Assembly (NCBI GenBank): GCA_022494885.1
Contig: JAGVSM010002370.1
Coordinates: 59,900-123,899 of the forward strand
DNA: 64,000 nt
Direction of reading: 5' to 3'
DNA from: Micrasema longulum
Taxonomy: Eukaryota; Arthropoda; Insecta; Trichoptera; Brachycentridae
Below the pieces are notes generated by a model. It was not told where the DNA came from and made no database searches. It saw only the letters and a list, made by a program, of their open reading frames with translations. The position numbers and the translations under genes are program-made. Of this stretch, positions 1 through 10,350 are shown one piece after another (the stretch's first letter is position 1; every line of letters begins with the position of its first letter).

Positions 1-483
1 TGGCAGGGTTTGTTTTTTCATGATAGAACTTTCGATTGGTAATAAATACTGTCTCTTGTCAAACTAATACTGCCAGTTTTTATTACATTTGTGCTCTGAA
101 ACAACTCTTCTTTTCTTCATCCACTCCTAAGCAAATCTCTCGCAATTAAAATAATGTTACAGATGTTAGTTCAATAATTTTCTAAATTGCATATTAGAGG
201 AGATAATAAATCTTTTAATAAATACTATAATCCGTCCAATTATCTATCCGCTACTGCCAATAAAGCTTAAATAAGATTTTACCCTGAACGAAGTTTAACG
301 TAATCCCGACAAAGACAAGCAGTGGCGTATGGCGGTAAAACGTGGTAAAAACGAAAAAAAAAAAACAAATTTCTCTTTAAGAACTGACGTGCGACATGTT
401 TTTAATTGTTATTGATAATTACAGTTATTTGAAGTTTATTTATTTATTTAAAATCTTCAAATACAAGTAATTATTTTTGTTCT
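1..483. other. unassigned AT-rich sequence
   Basis: No coding frame, tRNA-like box or repeat shared with the rest of the window was recognised here. It holds only A/T runs, such as the A-rich run near 350-365. Confidence 0.4.
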
Positions 484-600
484 TGCTAAAAGCAATATCT
501 TCCATTAGTTAAGTATACCTTGAAAAAGAAGTTTGTGTAGCTTTGAAACCAGTTGGTAAAAAAAAGTGGTTGGAACAAAGTTGTTTTATTTATTTTACTA
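484..600 (+). mobile_element. Penelope-like element remnant (second family), uninterrupted allele
   Basis: The stretch ATTAGTTAAGTATACCTTGA followed by a GAAACCAGTTGG motif matches 21313-21690 on the same strand, where R400 interrupts it, and 35896-36040 on the minus strand. The GAAACC(A/G)GT core with a downstream A-rich stretch resembles the 3' half of PLE hammerhead motifs elsewhere in the window. The 5' ribozyme box is degenerate (CTTGAAAAA), so activity is not expected. Assignment to PLEs is inference from this shared architecture. Confidence 0.4.
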
Positions 601-657
601 TAACGAATAACCACGAAGTTAGTAAAATTTATATATTAAAAATAATATTCAACTTAC

Positions 658-701
658 GTTTTCAAAGGATCGTGTTGTCTTGATGACTTTATCAGGGAAA
701 T
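658..701 (-). CDS. candidate 44-nt internal exon of a host gene
   Basis: On the minus strand a pyrimidine-rich tract ending TTTTATTGCAG (reverse complement of 702-712) is followed by 44 nt and then by the donor GTAAGTT (651-657). These are near-ideal metazoan acceptor and donor sites. Two frames are open. The one that ends on a codon boundary reads FPDKVIKTTRSFEN after two leading bases. No sequence related to it was noticed elsewhere in the window, unlike almost everything around it. I do not recognise the protein. If real, the gene runs leftward out of the window and its other exons are not visible. A chance pair of splice-like sites remains possible. Confidence 0.35.
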
Positions 702-883
702 CTGCAATAAAAGGAAAAAACAGTTAGACATATATGTAGACATGAAAATTAAACTATTTGTATATTTACATTTTTAATATCAAAATTATTTTTTAATTTG
801 ATGTATTACATTTTACACTAATTTGTTTGTAAATTTTTAAGAACTACTTTAATTTTTAGTAGACGCAGAAACCTTCTGTGCGT

Positions 884-1027
884 CTTGAGGATGCGGTGGT
901 GGCCTGGCTTGGACACGTGCTACGCGTGCCTCAGGAGAACCTAAACCCAAGTTGTCGGTTCTTTAAACCTGCGGGCTCATGCCGTCTTGGAAGCTGGAAG
1001 GCCGTCGATGACGATCATTCGACTTAA
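884..1027 (+). pseudogene. non-LTR retrotransposon reverse transcriptase tail
   Basis: A stop-free frame reads VAWLGHVLRVPQENLNPSCR then FFKPAGSCRLGSWKAVDDDH before TAA. The WLGHVLRVP motif is characteristic of the C-terminal part of LINE reverse transcriptases. The same segment (KPAGS...) recurs at 44640 on the plus strand, and its downstream continuation is found at 15045-15190 on the minus strand, so these are three fragments of one LINE family. The fragment is 5'-truncated and dead. Confidence 0.65.
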
Positions 1028-1403
1028 TTCCTCGTGTAAACGCACATTTTTTCTGCTGAAAACGTCGGTAGAAAAAATGCCTTATTATTTTTAAGTTTGT
1101 CCCCTAACAGTTCCAATACATCATGGAATAAAATATATAATATTTTTCACGAACTCGCTTGTAACGCACGTCGTCGCTTACTTATTTTTACAGCGTTCCA
1201 CGTGCGAACGTTGGGTTGTCCCGTACGATCAAGGCTATTCGCGGAGCTAGAACAAGACAATATTGTTCTGTCTATTGTATTGCTCTCGTTAGAACCTAAT
1301 GAAAAATTTCAGCTCAACCCGGAATTAAAATTAAAAAAGGTTTTTGTGTACACGTGAATATTTAAAAAAAATGGAGTAGAATGAAATATCTCAAAAACGC
1401 ACG
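1028..1403. other. unassigned sequence
   Basis: An 86-codon open frame at 1097-1357 (+) has no recognisable domain and ordinary base composition. I treat it as chance. Nothing else was recognised. Confidence 0.35.
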
Positions 1404-2014
1404 CAAAAATAAATAAAAAATGTTAAAAATAGTATTCATTTTAAAATCGTAAATAATGACATCACTCCTTATATCTACGTGTAGTATTTCCGGTTTCCGC
1501 TTTAAAGCCCTCGCACCTTGTAAGGAACGTTTTGACCATAGAAAAAAAAGATTATAATTTGTGATTGGTGATTTGGCGGCGAATAATTCGATTACGATCT
1601 ACGACCTGAAATCCGGCAAATTTGGTTGACATTTCAACCAGATATTATGTCAACTTCATAGGTTTTTCTAAATCGAAACGTTCGTAAACACAACCATAAC
1701 ATAAAAATGAGCAAATTACGATAAACTTAATGAAGTAATCAAAGTAATATTCTAAAGATTCTTGTCAGTTTTGTTATTGGCTGGAGAAATACAACTTACC
1801 GCGGTCAGTGAAAGTAAGAACGCCAACCGTTTCATGACGTCATTACTAAAAAGTGACACACTGAATACAGTCATTTGGCGCGGTATTTGATAAATGTAAC
1901 TTTAAAAAATCATACCTTTGTAAATAACGCACAAAAAAAATAAATATATTTTTGCTTAGTTAAATAATACGCTAATAGAAAAAAATTAATAAAAAAACAG
2001 TGGAATTCCTCAAT
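1404..2014 (-). repeat. ~0.6-kb repeat, inverted partner of 12372-12900
   Basis: Reversed, this block aligns with 12372-12900: matching segments include GAGGAATTCCACTG, the TGACGTCATGAAACGGTTGG block, CTGACCGCGGTAAGTTGTAT, and CTTTAAAGCGGAAACCGG. The central part (about 1565-1690) has diverged or been replaced. It contains the CRE-like palindrome TGACGTCA. No terminal repeats or coding were recognised. It may be a non-autonomous transposon or part of a larger one. Confidence 0.7.
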
Positions 2015-2033
2015 TTTATTGCGCGACTTCAAT

Positions 2034-2071
2034 TTCCTAGTTGGTCATCTAACCAACTGCGCTGTCTATAA
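2034..2071 (-). repeat. tRNA-like SINE fragment (family D)
   Basis: The reverse complement, GCGCAGTTGGTTAGATGACC, matches the 5' half of the tRNA-like unit at 47369-47435. Only the A-box half is present. Confidence 0.4.
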
Positions 2072-2690
2072 ACTAGTTTAAATAAAATGAAAACGCAGAT
2101 ACAAGTTTTTTTTATAATGTCCATAGATAATATCATGTGATGTATAAAAGTCTAGATGAAAAAAATTCTAAAATAAAAGGGTTCAATTGTATTTTGATTC
2201 AAAGAGCTTCTGAAGAGAATAATTATATTTTTATCAATTGCCACAGTATGCAAGTATGCCAGAAATTTCTTTGATAATACTTCAGTGCCTAGAGCGGTAC
2301 TATTATGATTATCGTTTTACTTCCTCTAGAAGCGGTTTCCCTCGGGATTGAAATAATGCACTTTGCATTCACGGAGCATAATAGATTTGCACATAAAAGA
2401 ATTTAAAAATAAAAGCTGGAATAAAAACGAATAACTGCTTTGAATCATTGTTCGTTCATTTTTTAAATGAACTTCTTAATGATTAAATGACTAACTGAAT
2501 AAATTGTTTAAGATATGTAATTAAATACTGTTTATCACATCGCACAAAATAAAAGGTTTAAAAGAAAGAACAAATAAAATTTATCTCGAAATTTTTTGAA
2601 GACATTTTTTTTTTGCTTCTCAAAACTCAGTCGTTAAAACCCGTTACGGCCTATTTATTCGCCACATAAAAATACGCATAAAAACCTCGT
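2072..2690. other. unassigned sequence, possibly containing an LTR
   Basis: No coding was recognised. The right end (about 2640-2749) lies just upstream of a retroviral-type primer-binding site, so part of this stretch may be a degraded LTR. Its left boundary cannot be placed. Confidence 0.3.
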
Positions 2691-2752
2691 GTCTTCTATC
2701 AATCTCTAATTGGGGTAGAAGCTCTACAACTTTCAACAACCTTATCCTACAT

Positions 2753-2770
2753 TGGTGACCCCGGTGTGAT
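2753..2770 (+). other. LTR-retrotransposon primer-binding site (tRNA-Trp type)
   Basis: TGGTGACCCCGGTGTGAT is the complement of the 3' end of animal tRNA-Trp (…TCACGTCGGGGTCACCA) with two mismatches. It follows a CA-type end (…CCTACAT), as expected just inside a 5' LTR. A short frame opens with ATG at about 2817 (MASQHRLQKDFG) and is then cut by a SINE at 2863. No 3' LTR or pol was found, so this is a relic. Confidence 0.45.
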
Positions 2771-2862
2771 AAATAAATGAATATTTAAAAACATGTCACA
2801 ATTTACTCAATGTAACATGGCGTCACAGCACCGTCTCCAGAAGGATTTTGGCACAGTATTGT

Positions 2863-3124
2863 TTGTGGTTTAATGGTCAGCGCGTTAGCCTGCCATGCAA
2901 GAGGTCTCGGGTTCGATTCCGGACATGGTTGATATGAAATATTTATTTAAAAAGGGTGCTTTCACACTAGAATATGTCTGAGTCCTTGGACTGGTAACTG
3001 AAGCGCAAGACTGATCACCTTACCTTTATGTAACAAAAATGATCAAGAAACGCTGTAATTGGTGTACCAATGCAGTATCTTATGCACCATTAGGTGTGGA
3101 AAGGGAATGATGATAATGATGATT
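2863..3124 (+). mobile_element. tRNA-Gly-derived SINE (family B), full length
   Basis: The tRNA head has an A box (TGGTTTAATGGTCAGCG), an anticodon arm TTAGC-CTGCCAT-GCAAG with a GCC anticodon, and a B box GGTTCGATTCC. The body carries TTTCACACTAGAATAT and ACTGATCACCTTACC, and the 3' end is GGAAAGGGAATGATGATAATGAT, a GAT-type tail. Other copies lie at 4668, 7585 (head only), 18161, 53121 and 59289. Confidence 0.85.
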
Positions 3125-4072
3125 TTAAGAGTTCGGTTCAAATAAATAAGATTTCACTTTTTATTTATTCTAGAGCTATAACTTCCTGGGGGTTATTAAG
3201 TGAAACGAATATTTATTTTATTTAAACTTTGTAAAATTCTATGATCAAATTGCAACTACATAAAGATGTATACCGCCAAAGACACAATATTTTAATATCA
3301 TTGATGTATAAATCTGTAAATAAATTATCTGTTAGGGCTCTACTTTGGTACAAATTAATTTGTCAGCATGCGTCGCACTCCGAGTATAAACACCAGGTTT
3401 ACTAATATGGAAGGGCTAGTTGTTCTTCGATATTGCAATAAATATGGCTAAAATACACTGCAATACAGTATATCTAAAATATTTAACATGTTACCAAACA
3501 ATATTTAAAATACTAAGTTAAATACAGGAGAGAGACGTTTGCTCAAATTACGGATAGTAGATTTTTTTTTTTGTATTAATGATAGTTTTTAATTTTTGAT
3601 AATGAAATATGTAACGTTTTTCAAGTAAAATTATTGTTGATGTAGGTTAAGTGTAAATAATCGATCCAGTTTATAAGAACCTGCTAACGAGTTGTATGTA
3701 TGCAACTCAGCAGGACTTTAATTTAAGACTATTTTGTAAATATTTTTGAAAAAAAAAGTCAAATAAAATATTTTCCCGAAAAATATTTTCAAGAACTCTG
3801 GTCTTTTCCATTGCTAATAAAGAAATTCAATATTTGACTTTGAACTCCACATTGTTTTAGAGTTGTTTCGCACATATTGCCACCAATTTTGATCATCTCG
3901 TTTCTTTTGTGTTCCAAATAATGAAACTTTCGTAGGATTATTATTTGAACGAACGAACGTAGCGAAAAATCGATGGGTTACTACTAAAGACACGCAATGT
4001 AAAAAATTACTTTGCGTCGTTTAAAAAAAGTTGAAAATTCGTTTTTTCAAAAATATTTTGAGTTAAAATTTA
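3125..4072. other. unassigned sequence with possible LINE 3' tail
   Basis: Mostly AT-rich with no recognised coding. The end near 3755-3775, an A run followed by GTCAAATAAAATA, looks like a polyadenylation signal and tail of an unidentified plus-strand retroelement. Confidence 0.25.
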
Positions 4073-4532
4073 TTGCAACAAAGAGGGAAAACATTTTTGA
4101 GAAGGGAATTTACTAGGCTTGTGACCTGTCATTGGATGGTTTAAGTGGCCATTTTACACACTGTGACAGGTCAGTGTGTTGAAAGGGCTACCGATATGCT
4201 GAACAACATCGCTCTGGATATTGATCTGTTCCATGTATCTGAAGGGGTTTTCCGGAGCAGGATTCTTCTAATACTTTGACATGAGTCTCTTTCGTGTATT
4301 TTTTTTTCTGTACGTATTGAATATACGTTTTTAATGTTTATGTTTTATCAAAAATAAATGCATTAAACTGAATTGATCATAAGCCCTGTAAATGCCTAGA
4401 CTTCCTTATTCCCTTCTCAAAAATGTTTTCTCTCTCTGTTGCAATAAATTTAAATATAAACAACTCCCTAGGGAGAAAATCCAGCCGGTCTGCAAGCATT
4501 TGGACAAACTCAAAACATTGTTATGAGTTATT
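4073..4532. repeat. R400 foldback copy with coding relic inside
   Basis: The left arm (4073-4170) has the forward R400 motifs GACCTGTCATTGG and GTGGCCATTTTACACACTGTG. The right arm (4376-4532) has the reverse motifs CATAAGCCCTGTAAATGCC, CTCCCTAGGGAG and GACAAACTCAAAACATTG. Between them lie about 205 bp whose frame reads RATDMLNNIALDIDLFHVSE then GVFRSRILLIL and stop. The same peptide occurs in the foldback at 24655-25475. The internal part may derive from the protein of an autonomous relative. Confidence 0.7.
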
Positions 4533-4667
4533 CTATGTCTAGGTGGATTGAGAATACAGTTCTGTATGAGAAACAGAACCAGAACCCAGGTCGAGTGTTT
4601 ATGACTCGATGCCTGCTCTCAGGTAAAAATAAGGAACTGAATAAGGAACTCGAGTGGAGATAGGTAC

Positions 4668-4926
4668 GCCTCGTGGTATAGTGGTTGAGCGCTCGCCTAA
4701 CATTCAATCAATTTGGTTCAGTTCAATTTCTGGTCAAAACGGGCGTAAAATATTTTAAAGGTTTTTTGAAATGCAAAATTTTATTCTTTCTGAATTGGAA
4801 ATTGAAGAGTAGGACTTATCACCCTACCTTCACGTAACAGATGATCTTAATTTGCTACAATCAGTTAGCAAATACAGTGCCCGATGCATAACTGGGTGCC
4901 GAAAGGGAATCAATGATAATGATGAC
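4668..4926 (+). mobile_element. SINE family B, degraded head
   Basis: It starts GCCTCGTGGTATAGTGG (A box). The B-box region is mutated (TTCAGTTCAATTTCTGG). The 3' body keeps ACTTATCACCCTACC, TGCATAACTGGG and the GAAAGGGAATCAATGATAATGAT tail. Confidence 0.7.
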
Positions 4927-5047
4927 AATGTTTTTTTTTGTGCAAGAGTATCAGAATGTGTATATATGTGTTGGCACGTATTGATTTTTAATAAAATATA
5001 TTTTTAAATATTTTTTTTAAAGAAATATTTACGTTCTTATATTATTT

Positions 5048-5203
5048 TTTACCCAAATATTTAATTTTTAGGACCATTTTCAGTGAGTTGTAAATAACTC
5101 ACTATTAGAAAATGGGAAATAAGTCAAGGTTGAGTGGGATTCGAACCACGGACCTATGATCCGTGAGTACGAGACACTAGCCACAGGACCGCAACCCGAC
5201 TCA
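5048..5203 (-). mobile_element. tRNA-derived SINE family C
   Basis: On the minus strand the head GTCGGGTTGCGGTCCTGTGG is followed by a B box GGTTCGAATCCCA. The body, with TAGTGAGTTATTTACAACTC and the AAATATTTGGG end, is shared with 26070-26225, 38121-38280 and 44461-44605. Confidence 0.75.
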
Positions 5204-5239
5204 GTTATCATATTTGTGTACCGTAAGGCTGAAGACGGC

Positions 5240-5605
5240 AGATAAAACTTGCTAATTTCAAGGTCATTTTTAATTAAACAAAATTCAATATCCCAAAACC
5301 TCAGACAAAACTTACTTTTTCATACCAATAACCATAGAACTAACAATAGTTTTTATTCCCCTATGCCCAGAATTTTTAGGTCTGCCAGCAAACATACCAG
5401 TCTTGATTTCTTTGATAACAAGGTGTCTTATTTCATAAGATCACTGAGTCAAATTCAATTATAAACACCCGTCTTCCGCTTCCACTCCCATTAAGTCTAC
5501 TATATACCATTGTGTCTTTCTACTTTCTTTTATAATAATTTTCTATGTATACACATGTCCTTGTAAATGCTCATTGGGCGTATATATAAGTAAATAAATA
5601 AATAA
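5240..5605 (+). pseudogene. LINE reverse transcriptase C-terminus and 3' UTR
   Basis: The frame ending at TAA 5464 reads FHTNNHRTNNSFYSPMPRIF then RSASKHTSLDFFDNKVSYFI, a Jockey/CR1-like C-terminal tail, followed by a 3' UTR ending in repeated TAAA near 5590-5605. The element at 30208-30800 (minus strand) has nearly the same protein and is longer. The copy is 5'-truncated. Confidence 0.75.
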
Positions 5606-5867
5606 AACGGAAACGCTACTGACAAAAATTTATAATGTGTAAAAAATTATAGTTCTAGTGCCATAATCCAGATAGAAAATACTGGAATACATATGTAAGA
5701 GAAAAAGGTCCTCTTAATGATATTTACCATGTCTTTCATATTTTAAAACTATTTGGTATTATATTCCAAATATCCCAAAACACAAATAACGCAATGCATG
5801 AAGCATGTTACAGTGTTGGTCTCTCTCTTCCAATATATTTTCAAAATAAAAAACACTATTCGATGTT

Positions 5868-6770
5868 AACATATTACAACAGAGATGAAGAACATTTGAG
5901 AGAAGGTAATATAGAAGTCTAGGCATCTACAGGGCTTATGACCTGTCAATGGCTGGTTTAAGTAGCTATTTTATACACTCTGTAACATTCACCATTCTGC
6001 CCATATTTAAACGTCTATATTCCTTCAATTTTTTCATCTGACATTGACAGGTCATAAGCCTTGTAGATGCCTAGACTTCTATATCACCTTCTCTTAAATG
6101 TTCATCATCTCTGTTTTAATATGTAAATATATAAACAGCTCCCCAGGGAGCTGAATCCAGTCCTTGTTTTCAAAAATTTGGACAAACTCAAAATATTGTT
6201 GATAAATCCACCTGGTCCATGAAGAAGTATAGAAATTGAAAAAATAACATTTTCAGGCGTTGCCTAGTATGTAGGTGAAATAATTCAATTAGATGAATCT
6301 CACCCGCATAAATAAAAGTTTCAGCTCTTTAACTTCACAAACATTAACAGATAAAAGAATTGAAGAAATCTATATTCCGAATATGGGCATAATGGTGAAT
6401 GTTACACATTGTGTAAAGTGGCCACTTAAACCACCCATTTACAGGTCATAAGCCCTGTAGATGCCTGGACTTCTATATTACCTTCTCTTAAATGTTATTC
6501 ATGTATGTTGCCTTTTTTTTTTAGCACCACAACAGGCCAGGAGGCCCAATCACAGTGGTGAATTACAACACAGAACACCTAGGCTTGAGAAAACTCACAA
6601 TTATTTTTTGTGTTCTCACCGGGAATCGAACCCGGAACCTTCCGTGCGTGAGTCAAGCGTCTTGACCACTACACCACGGAGGCTAACGTGTTAATATAAA
6701 CAGCTCCCCAGGGAGTTGAATCCAGTCCTAGTCTACACAAATTTGGACAAACTCAAAATATTGTTGACTG
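5868..6770. repeat. R400 foldback plus tandem reverse unit, split by a SINE
   Basis: Forward unit 5868-6040 begins ATTACAACAGAGATGAAGAAC. From 6043 the sequence runs in reverse orientation through one unit end (CTCAAAATATTGTTG near 6198) and directly into a second unit ending at about 6766. This shows both head-to-head and tandem arrangement. Excluding the inserted SINE at 6511-6683, the unit-to-unit period is about 395 bp. Confidence 0.8.
6511..6683 (-). mobile_element. tRNA-derived SINE family A, inserted in R400
   Basis: The minus strand starts with GCCTCCGTGGTGTAGTGGTC (A box), has the B box GGTTCGATTCCC, then TCTCAAGCCTAGGTG, GGCCTCCTGGCCTGTTGTGG and a poly(A) tail (the T run at 6512-6522). 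It interrupts R400 between the ACCTTCTCTTAAATGTT and TTAATATAAACAGCTCC motifs. Any 78-codon frame across it is antisense to the SINE and not a gene. Confidence 0.85.
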
Positions 6771-7185
6771 TTCGATATTTTCAAACAAACAATATTCCAA
6801 GCAATTTAGTTTATACGTGATTCTTGCCAAAACCCCTTGAATTGTAAACACGCTCAGAAGTATTTCTTTAAAATCTCTTCTACCTTTCTAAGTTTTTTTT
6901 CTCAAATGATACGGAGATACCAATTTTGTGTTCAAATAAAGGAAAATATCTTAGAATCGAAATGTAAATTTGGGGATATGTGTTTTTAAAGAGAGTTTTC
7001 CCTATTCCAGACGTGAAATTTGGAATCGGAATTTACAAATCTCCAATTCGCTTCGTCTTCGAAGTATTTGTTTTATCGAATAACTGAAGATTGGAAAAAA
7101 AATATTTTTTAATATAGAGAATCGAAAATATTGAAACAGATCTCGAAGATGTTTTAATACAACACGTTTAATAATTTAATTAATT
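6771..7185. other. unassigned AT-rich sequence
   Basis: No coding frame, SINE box or R400 motif was seen. Confidence 0.4.
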
Positions 7186-7275
7186 CATTTTTTTATTTAT
7201 ATACAATATTAAAATAAATAATGATGTGCCCTCACCAAGGTAGTTTATGTCGAAGGCACTTAAGGATACGTTTTT
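7186..7275 (-). mobile_element. LINE 3' UTR fragment
   Basis: Reversed, it reads AAGTGCCTTCGACATAAACT then GGTGAGGGCACATCATTATT and a TAAA-rich end. This matches the 3' UTR at 36400-36500 (minus strand: AAGTGTCCTCGGCACGGG, GTGAGGTCACATTATTTTTA). Only the tail of the element is present. Confidence 0.5.
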
Positions 7276-7584
7276 TTATTTGACATGGATTTTTTTAACC
7301 CTTACGGATTATTACACTATATACGAGTATTAAAAAAAAAATTATATGTTATTTTATTACAATATATTATATTGATTTAAATACAGAAACATTAGGTTGA
7401 ACATATTTCAGCTCTTAAAATGTTTTATATAAGCTCGAAATGTTTAATAAAGTTTGCCAAAATAAACTATGCATAAAAACCTACATAATTAGAAATCTCA
7501 TTCTTTTATTCAAAATTTTACGCAAATATCTCAGAAACTCCTTCAATGGAGACTTCTAAGTTTGCTTCTAATACTCTCATATAA
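7276..7584. other. unassigned AT-rich sequence
   Basis: No recognised feature; short frames only. Confidence 0.4.
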
Positions 7585-7655
7585 ACCATGTCGGGAATCG
7601 AACCTGAAACCTCTTGCATGGCAGGCAAACGCGCTGACCATTACACCACGAGGCC
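7585..7655 (-). repeat. SINE family B head only
   Basis: The reverse complement gives the tRNA-Gly-like head GGCCTCGTGGTGTAATGGTC, the anticodon arm with CTGCCAT, and the B box GGTTCGATTCCCG. The body and GAT tail are missing, so it is either a truncated SINE or a tRNA-Gly pseudogene. The 3' acceptor strand does not pair with the 5' strand, so it is not a functional tRNA gene. Confidence 0.7.
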
Positions 7656-8255
7656 GACAAATTGGTTATTCGGGATTGAATGTGTTCAGTTAGTAGTGGG
7701 GGAGGAGGCGGAGACATGGGCGGTCACAGGTCGATCTTATGTTGGATCGAGAATATATCTTATTATATTTCTTTAATAACCTCAACGGGTTTTTAAAAAT
7801 AATTAATTATGAATAAAAACTTTAAATACGTTTCCAAGCAAATGCAGCCTGGTGGCAGATGTAAATAGGATGAAGATGCAGGCTTAACGCGGATAAGTTT
7901 AAATTATAATTTATACGACAAAAGTTGAACAGTTTAACGTCATGCGTTGTAAAGTTTATACAAAGGACTCATGTGTTCTGGTAAATGTAAAGACAGTTTT
8001 GAAACAAACGGCAAACTTAATACAGGAAGGATGCAAACGAGGCATGGCGTTCAAACAAAATATTATTCAACAATATTTTGAGTTTGTTCAAATTTTGGTA
8101 GACATGAACTAAACTTCACTCAAACAAACAAATAAAACGCCACATCGTTTTCCCGTAACGGTAAGCAAAGAGAATATAACACCATATCACTGTTTTTTTA
8201 AAAATTATTTTTAAAAATTTTTAGTTTTTATTTTTTTACTTTATTTTTTTTTGAT
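7656..8255. other. unassigned sequence with a short R400 fragment
   Basis: At 8068-8115 the R400 end motif CAACAATATTTTGAGTTTGTTC is present, followed by AATTTTGGTAGACATG. The rest shows no recognised feature. Confidence 0.45.
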
Positions 8256-8421
8256 TTTTGCACCGCAACAGGCCAGGAGACCCAATTACAGTAGTGAATT
8301 ACATCACAAAACACCCAGGCTTGAGAAAAATCACATTATAATTTTTGTGTTCTCACCGGGAATCGAACCCGGAACCTTCCGTACGTGAGTCAAGCGTCGA
8401 GATCACTGCACTACGGAGGTC
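8256..8421 (-). mobile_element. SINE family A
   Basis: Minus-strand copy with the B box GGTTCGATTCCCGG, the body TCTCAAGCCTGGGTG and GGTCTCCTGGCCTGTTGCGG, and a poly(A) tail (T run 8241-8259). The head has substitutions in the A-box region. Confidence 0.8.
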
Positions 8422-8475
8422 ACCTATATATGTATGCATACAAATCAAGCTTCCTCTAAAATCATACATCTTTTC

Positions 8476-8700
8476 ATGCACGCGCGCTGATTATTCCGAC
8501 TTTTGACGGATTTATCTTCATGTTTTTGACGTATTTAGAAAAGGTCGTGCCATATCTTTTTTGATCTTCCTCTATTTCTGCATCCATCAACATTTACATG
8601 GTTAATTGTTTAAGCCTTTCTTTTGCTGTCCATTCGCTCTTTGTGTCCAAACCGACGCAGAGGTATTTTCTTGTTTTCATGTAAAGTGTTTGTTTCAGCC
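8476..8700 (-). pseudogene. RTE-like LINE C-terminal fragment
   Basis: A minus-strand frame reads RRFGHKERMDSKRKA, a stop, then NVDGCRNRGRSKKIWHDLF and KHEDKSVKSRNNQRA. This parallels the plus-strand element at 38325-38965 (GRPRKTWHGQINRNLKSGHV, KSRRNRRACM). The shared GR(P/S)(R/K)K-W and VKS-RN-RAC motifs identify the C-terminus of one LINE family. Stops show it is dead. Confidence 0.6.
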
Positions 8701-8780
8701 CCACTGATCTCGACATTTATGCATCTATCGTACATAGTTTAACAACACATTCACCGGAGAGATCACATTTCCACAGCATT

Positions 8781-8845
8781 AAGGTTCGAGCCTCGTACCT
8801 TTTGATCCAGAGCCCGCACGTTAGCCACGGGACTACAACTCGTCT
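8781..8845 (-). repeat. SINE family C head fragment
   Basis: The reverse complement gives GAGTTGTAGTCCCGTGGCTA and a B box GGTTCGAACCTTA, a degraded copy of the family C head. No body follows. Confidence 0.5.
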
Positions 8846-8884
8846 AGGAAGAGATGGATAATATTGATGAAAAGGGAATGTGTG

Positions 8885-8950
8885 AGTCTAGGCATTAACA
8901 TGGCTTATATGACCTGTCATTGTCATTTTTAAGGGGCCACTTTATTAATT
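8885..8950 (+). repeat. R400 fragment
   Basis: Contains GAGTCTAGGCATTAACATGG, ATGACCTGTCATTG and GGGGCCACTTTA, the central forward motifs of R400. Confidence 0.6.
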
Positions 8951-9575
8951 ACAAGTTACTTCGAAGAACGACTATTAAATTGCGTTATTCCAAAGTTGTT
9001 CAATGATCGATGAAAAAAATAGCAAAATAAAACCTACTTAATATTTTTTGGTGATTGTTCAAAGCAAAGTAGGTCTAATAAGCGCAAAAAGCTACTCAGA
9101 ACTGATAGAATTAAAGTCTTAAGATCTGTGGGGTTCATAGTCAACGATTGGTGACACACACGTGTCAAATAATTTCACCGGAAATATAGTCATGACTCCA
9201 AGAAGCAAGTCAGCGTTTTTTATTGAATTCAATTCATTACATTTTGCGAAACACCAGATCAACGTCTTGCAGTACATTAACATTGTCGTTACCATGTCGA
9301 TATGAAGAAAAAAATAACGTGGCCAATAAAAAGACTACAGGGCGCAGTCAACGCCCAGTCAAGTCTGGTAAAGTTGTGTAAGTAAGTCACTCAGTTCCAA
9401 TTTTTTTTTTCCAAACAAATTTTCTGTTAAACAGATCTAAGTCTGTAGCATTAACTATGCACAACACTCTTTCCTCTATCGTTCTTGCTATAACTATAAT
9501 GTTTTTTTTTTCATCTATTGATATATTTTACATACCCCTTAATTTATTTAAAAATAAATTAAGACTTATTATTTC
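8951..9575. other. unassigned sequence
   Basis: No coding or shared repeat was recognised. Confidence 0.35.
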
Positions 9576-9830
9576 TGGCTGCGATACAATCCCACTTACT
9601 ATTTAATGATGCACACTCCTGAACACTTACTCCCACACTAATACACATAAACACACATCTACACTTACTCTCATACAAATACACATAAACACATCCTTTT
9701 GTTGTAACACAATTTAATAATATGTATGATTTTTATTCAGAAACTTTGCTGGTATGTCTTTAAACTGTATTTTTTTAAAATGTTTATATACCATTGTCGA
9801 CTGTTTGTTTCTTTAAAATAAATAAATAAG
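9576..9830 (+). mobile_element. probable LINE 3' UTR
   Basis: A CA-rich stretch (ACACTTACTCCCACACTAAT, ATACACATAAACACA) followed by an AT-rich segment ending AAAATAAATAAATAAG resembles the 3' UTR of the LINE at 31375-32345, which has the same CACTCAC/ACACAC character. The family link is inference. Confidence 0.35.
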
Positions 9831-9949
9831 GATCTCTTAAAATCAAAAGAAGTTACAGGATAATACACACATATATATAGGATGTAAGTGTGTAAAATAA
9901 AACTGTTATAAAAAAGCGTGTCCCACTAAAAAGTCTTTACAGTTAGTGG

Positions 9950-10350
9950 GTAGTTATTTATTTATTTAACACTTTATATACTTATGCAACATACATGTGT
10001 ACATATAAGGGCGGGCATATCGCCTTTAGAAAATTTCTTCGTGCCTACCCAAACCATTCAGTTTGAGAAAATTACAAGCATATGGACAAATTATAAAAAA
10101 TTATACTGAATCTATAATTTTATACAAAATTTAAAACAAACATTAACTAAAAAATTAACACTATAATATGAAGAGAAGAGATGGGAAGGAAAGAAGAAAG
10201 AGAAAGGACCGACGAAAATATTTAGATAGTAACATTTAAATATTGTTTTACATGTAAATAAAGAAGGGGCGTCTCTAACATTAGTTGACAGATTATTCCA
10301 AAATAGAGCAGCTAAAACCGTAAAGGTGAAACAAAAATGTTAGAGCGGTG
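9950..10350 (-). pseudogene. LINE reverse transcriptase C-terminus and 3' UTR
   Basis: On the minus strand the frame reads FTFTVLAALFWNNLSTNVRD then APSLFTCKTIFKCYYLN, the (P)R-x-LAA-LWN-LP-x-x-VRDAPSL tail of CR1/Jockey-like reverse transcriptases. The 3' UTR contains GGTTTGGGTAGGCACGAAGA and GGCGATATGCCCGCCCTTAT and ends TTAAATAAATAA. The same UTR block ends the element at 32940-33610. Confidence 0.7.

Noticed and set aside
7585..7655. Possible functional tRNA-Gly gene
   Set aside because: No pairing 3' acceptor strand, and the same head occurs in complete SINEs elsewhere in the window.
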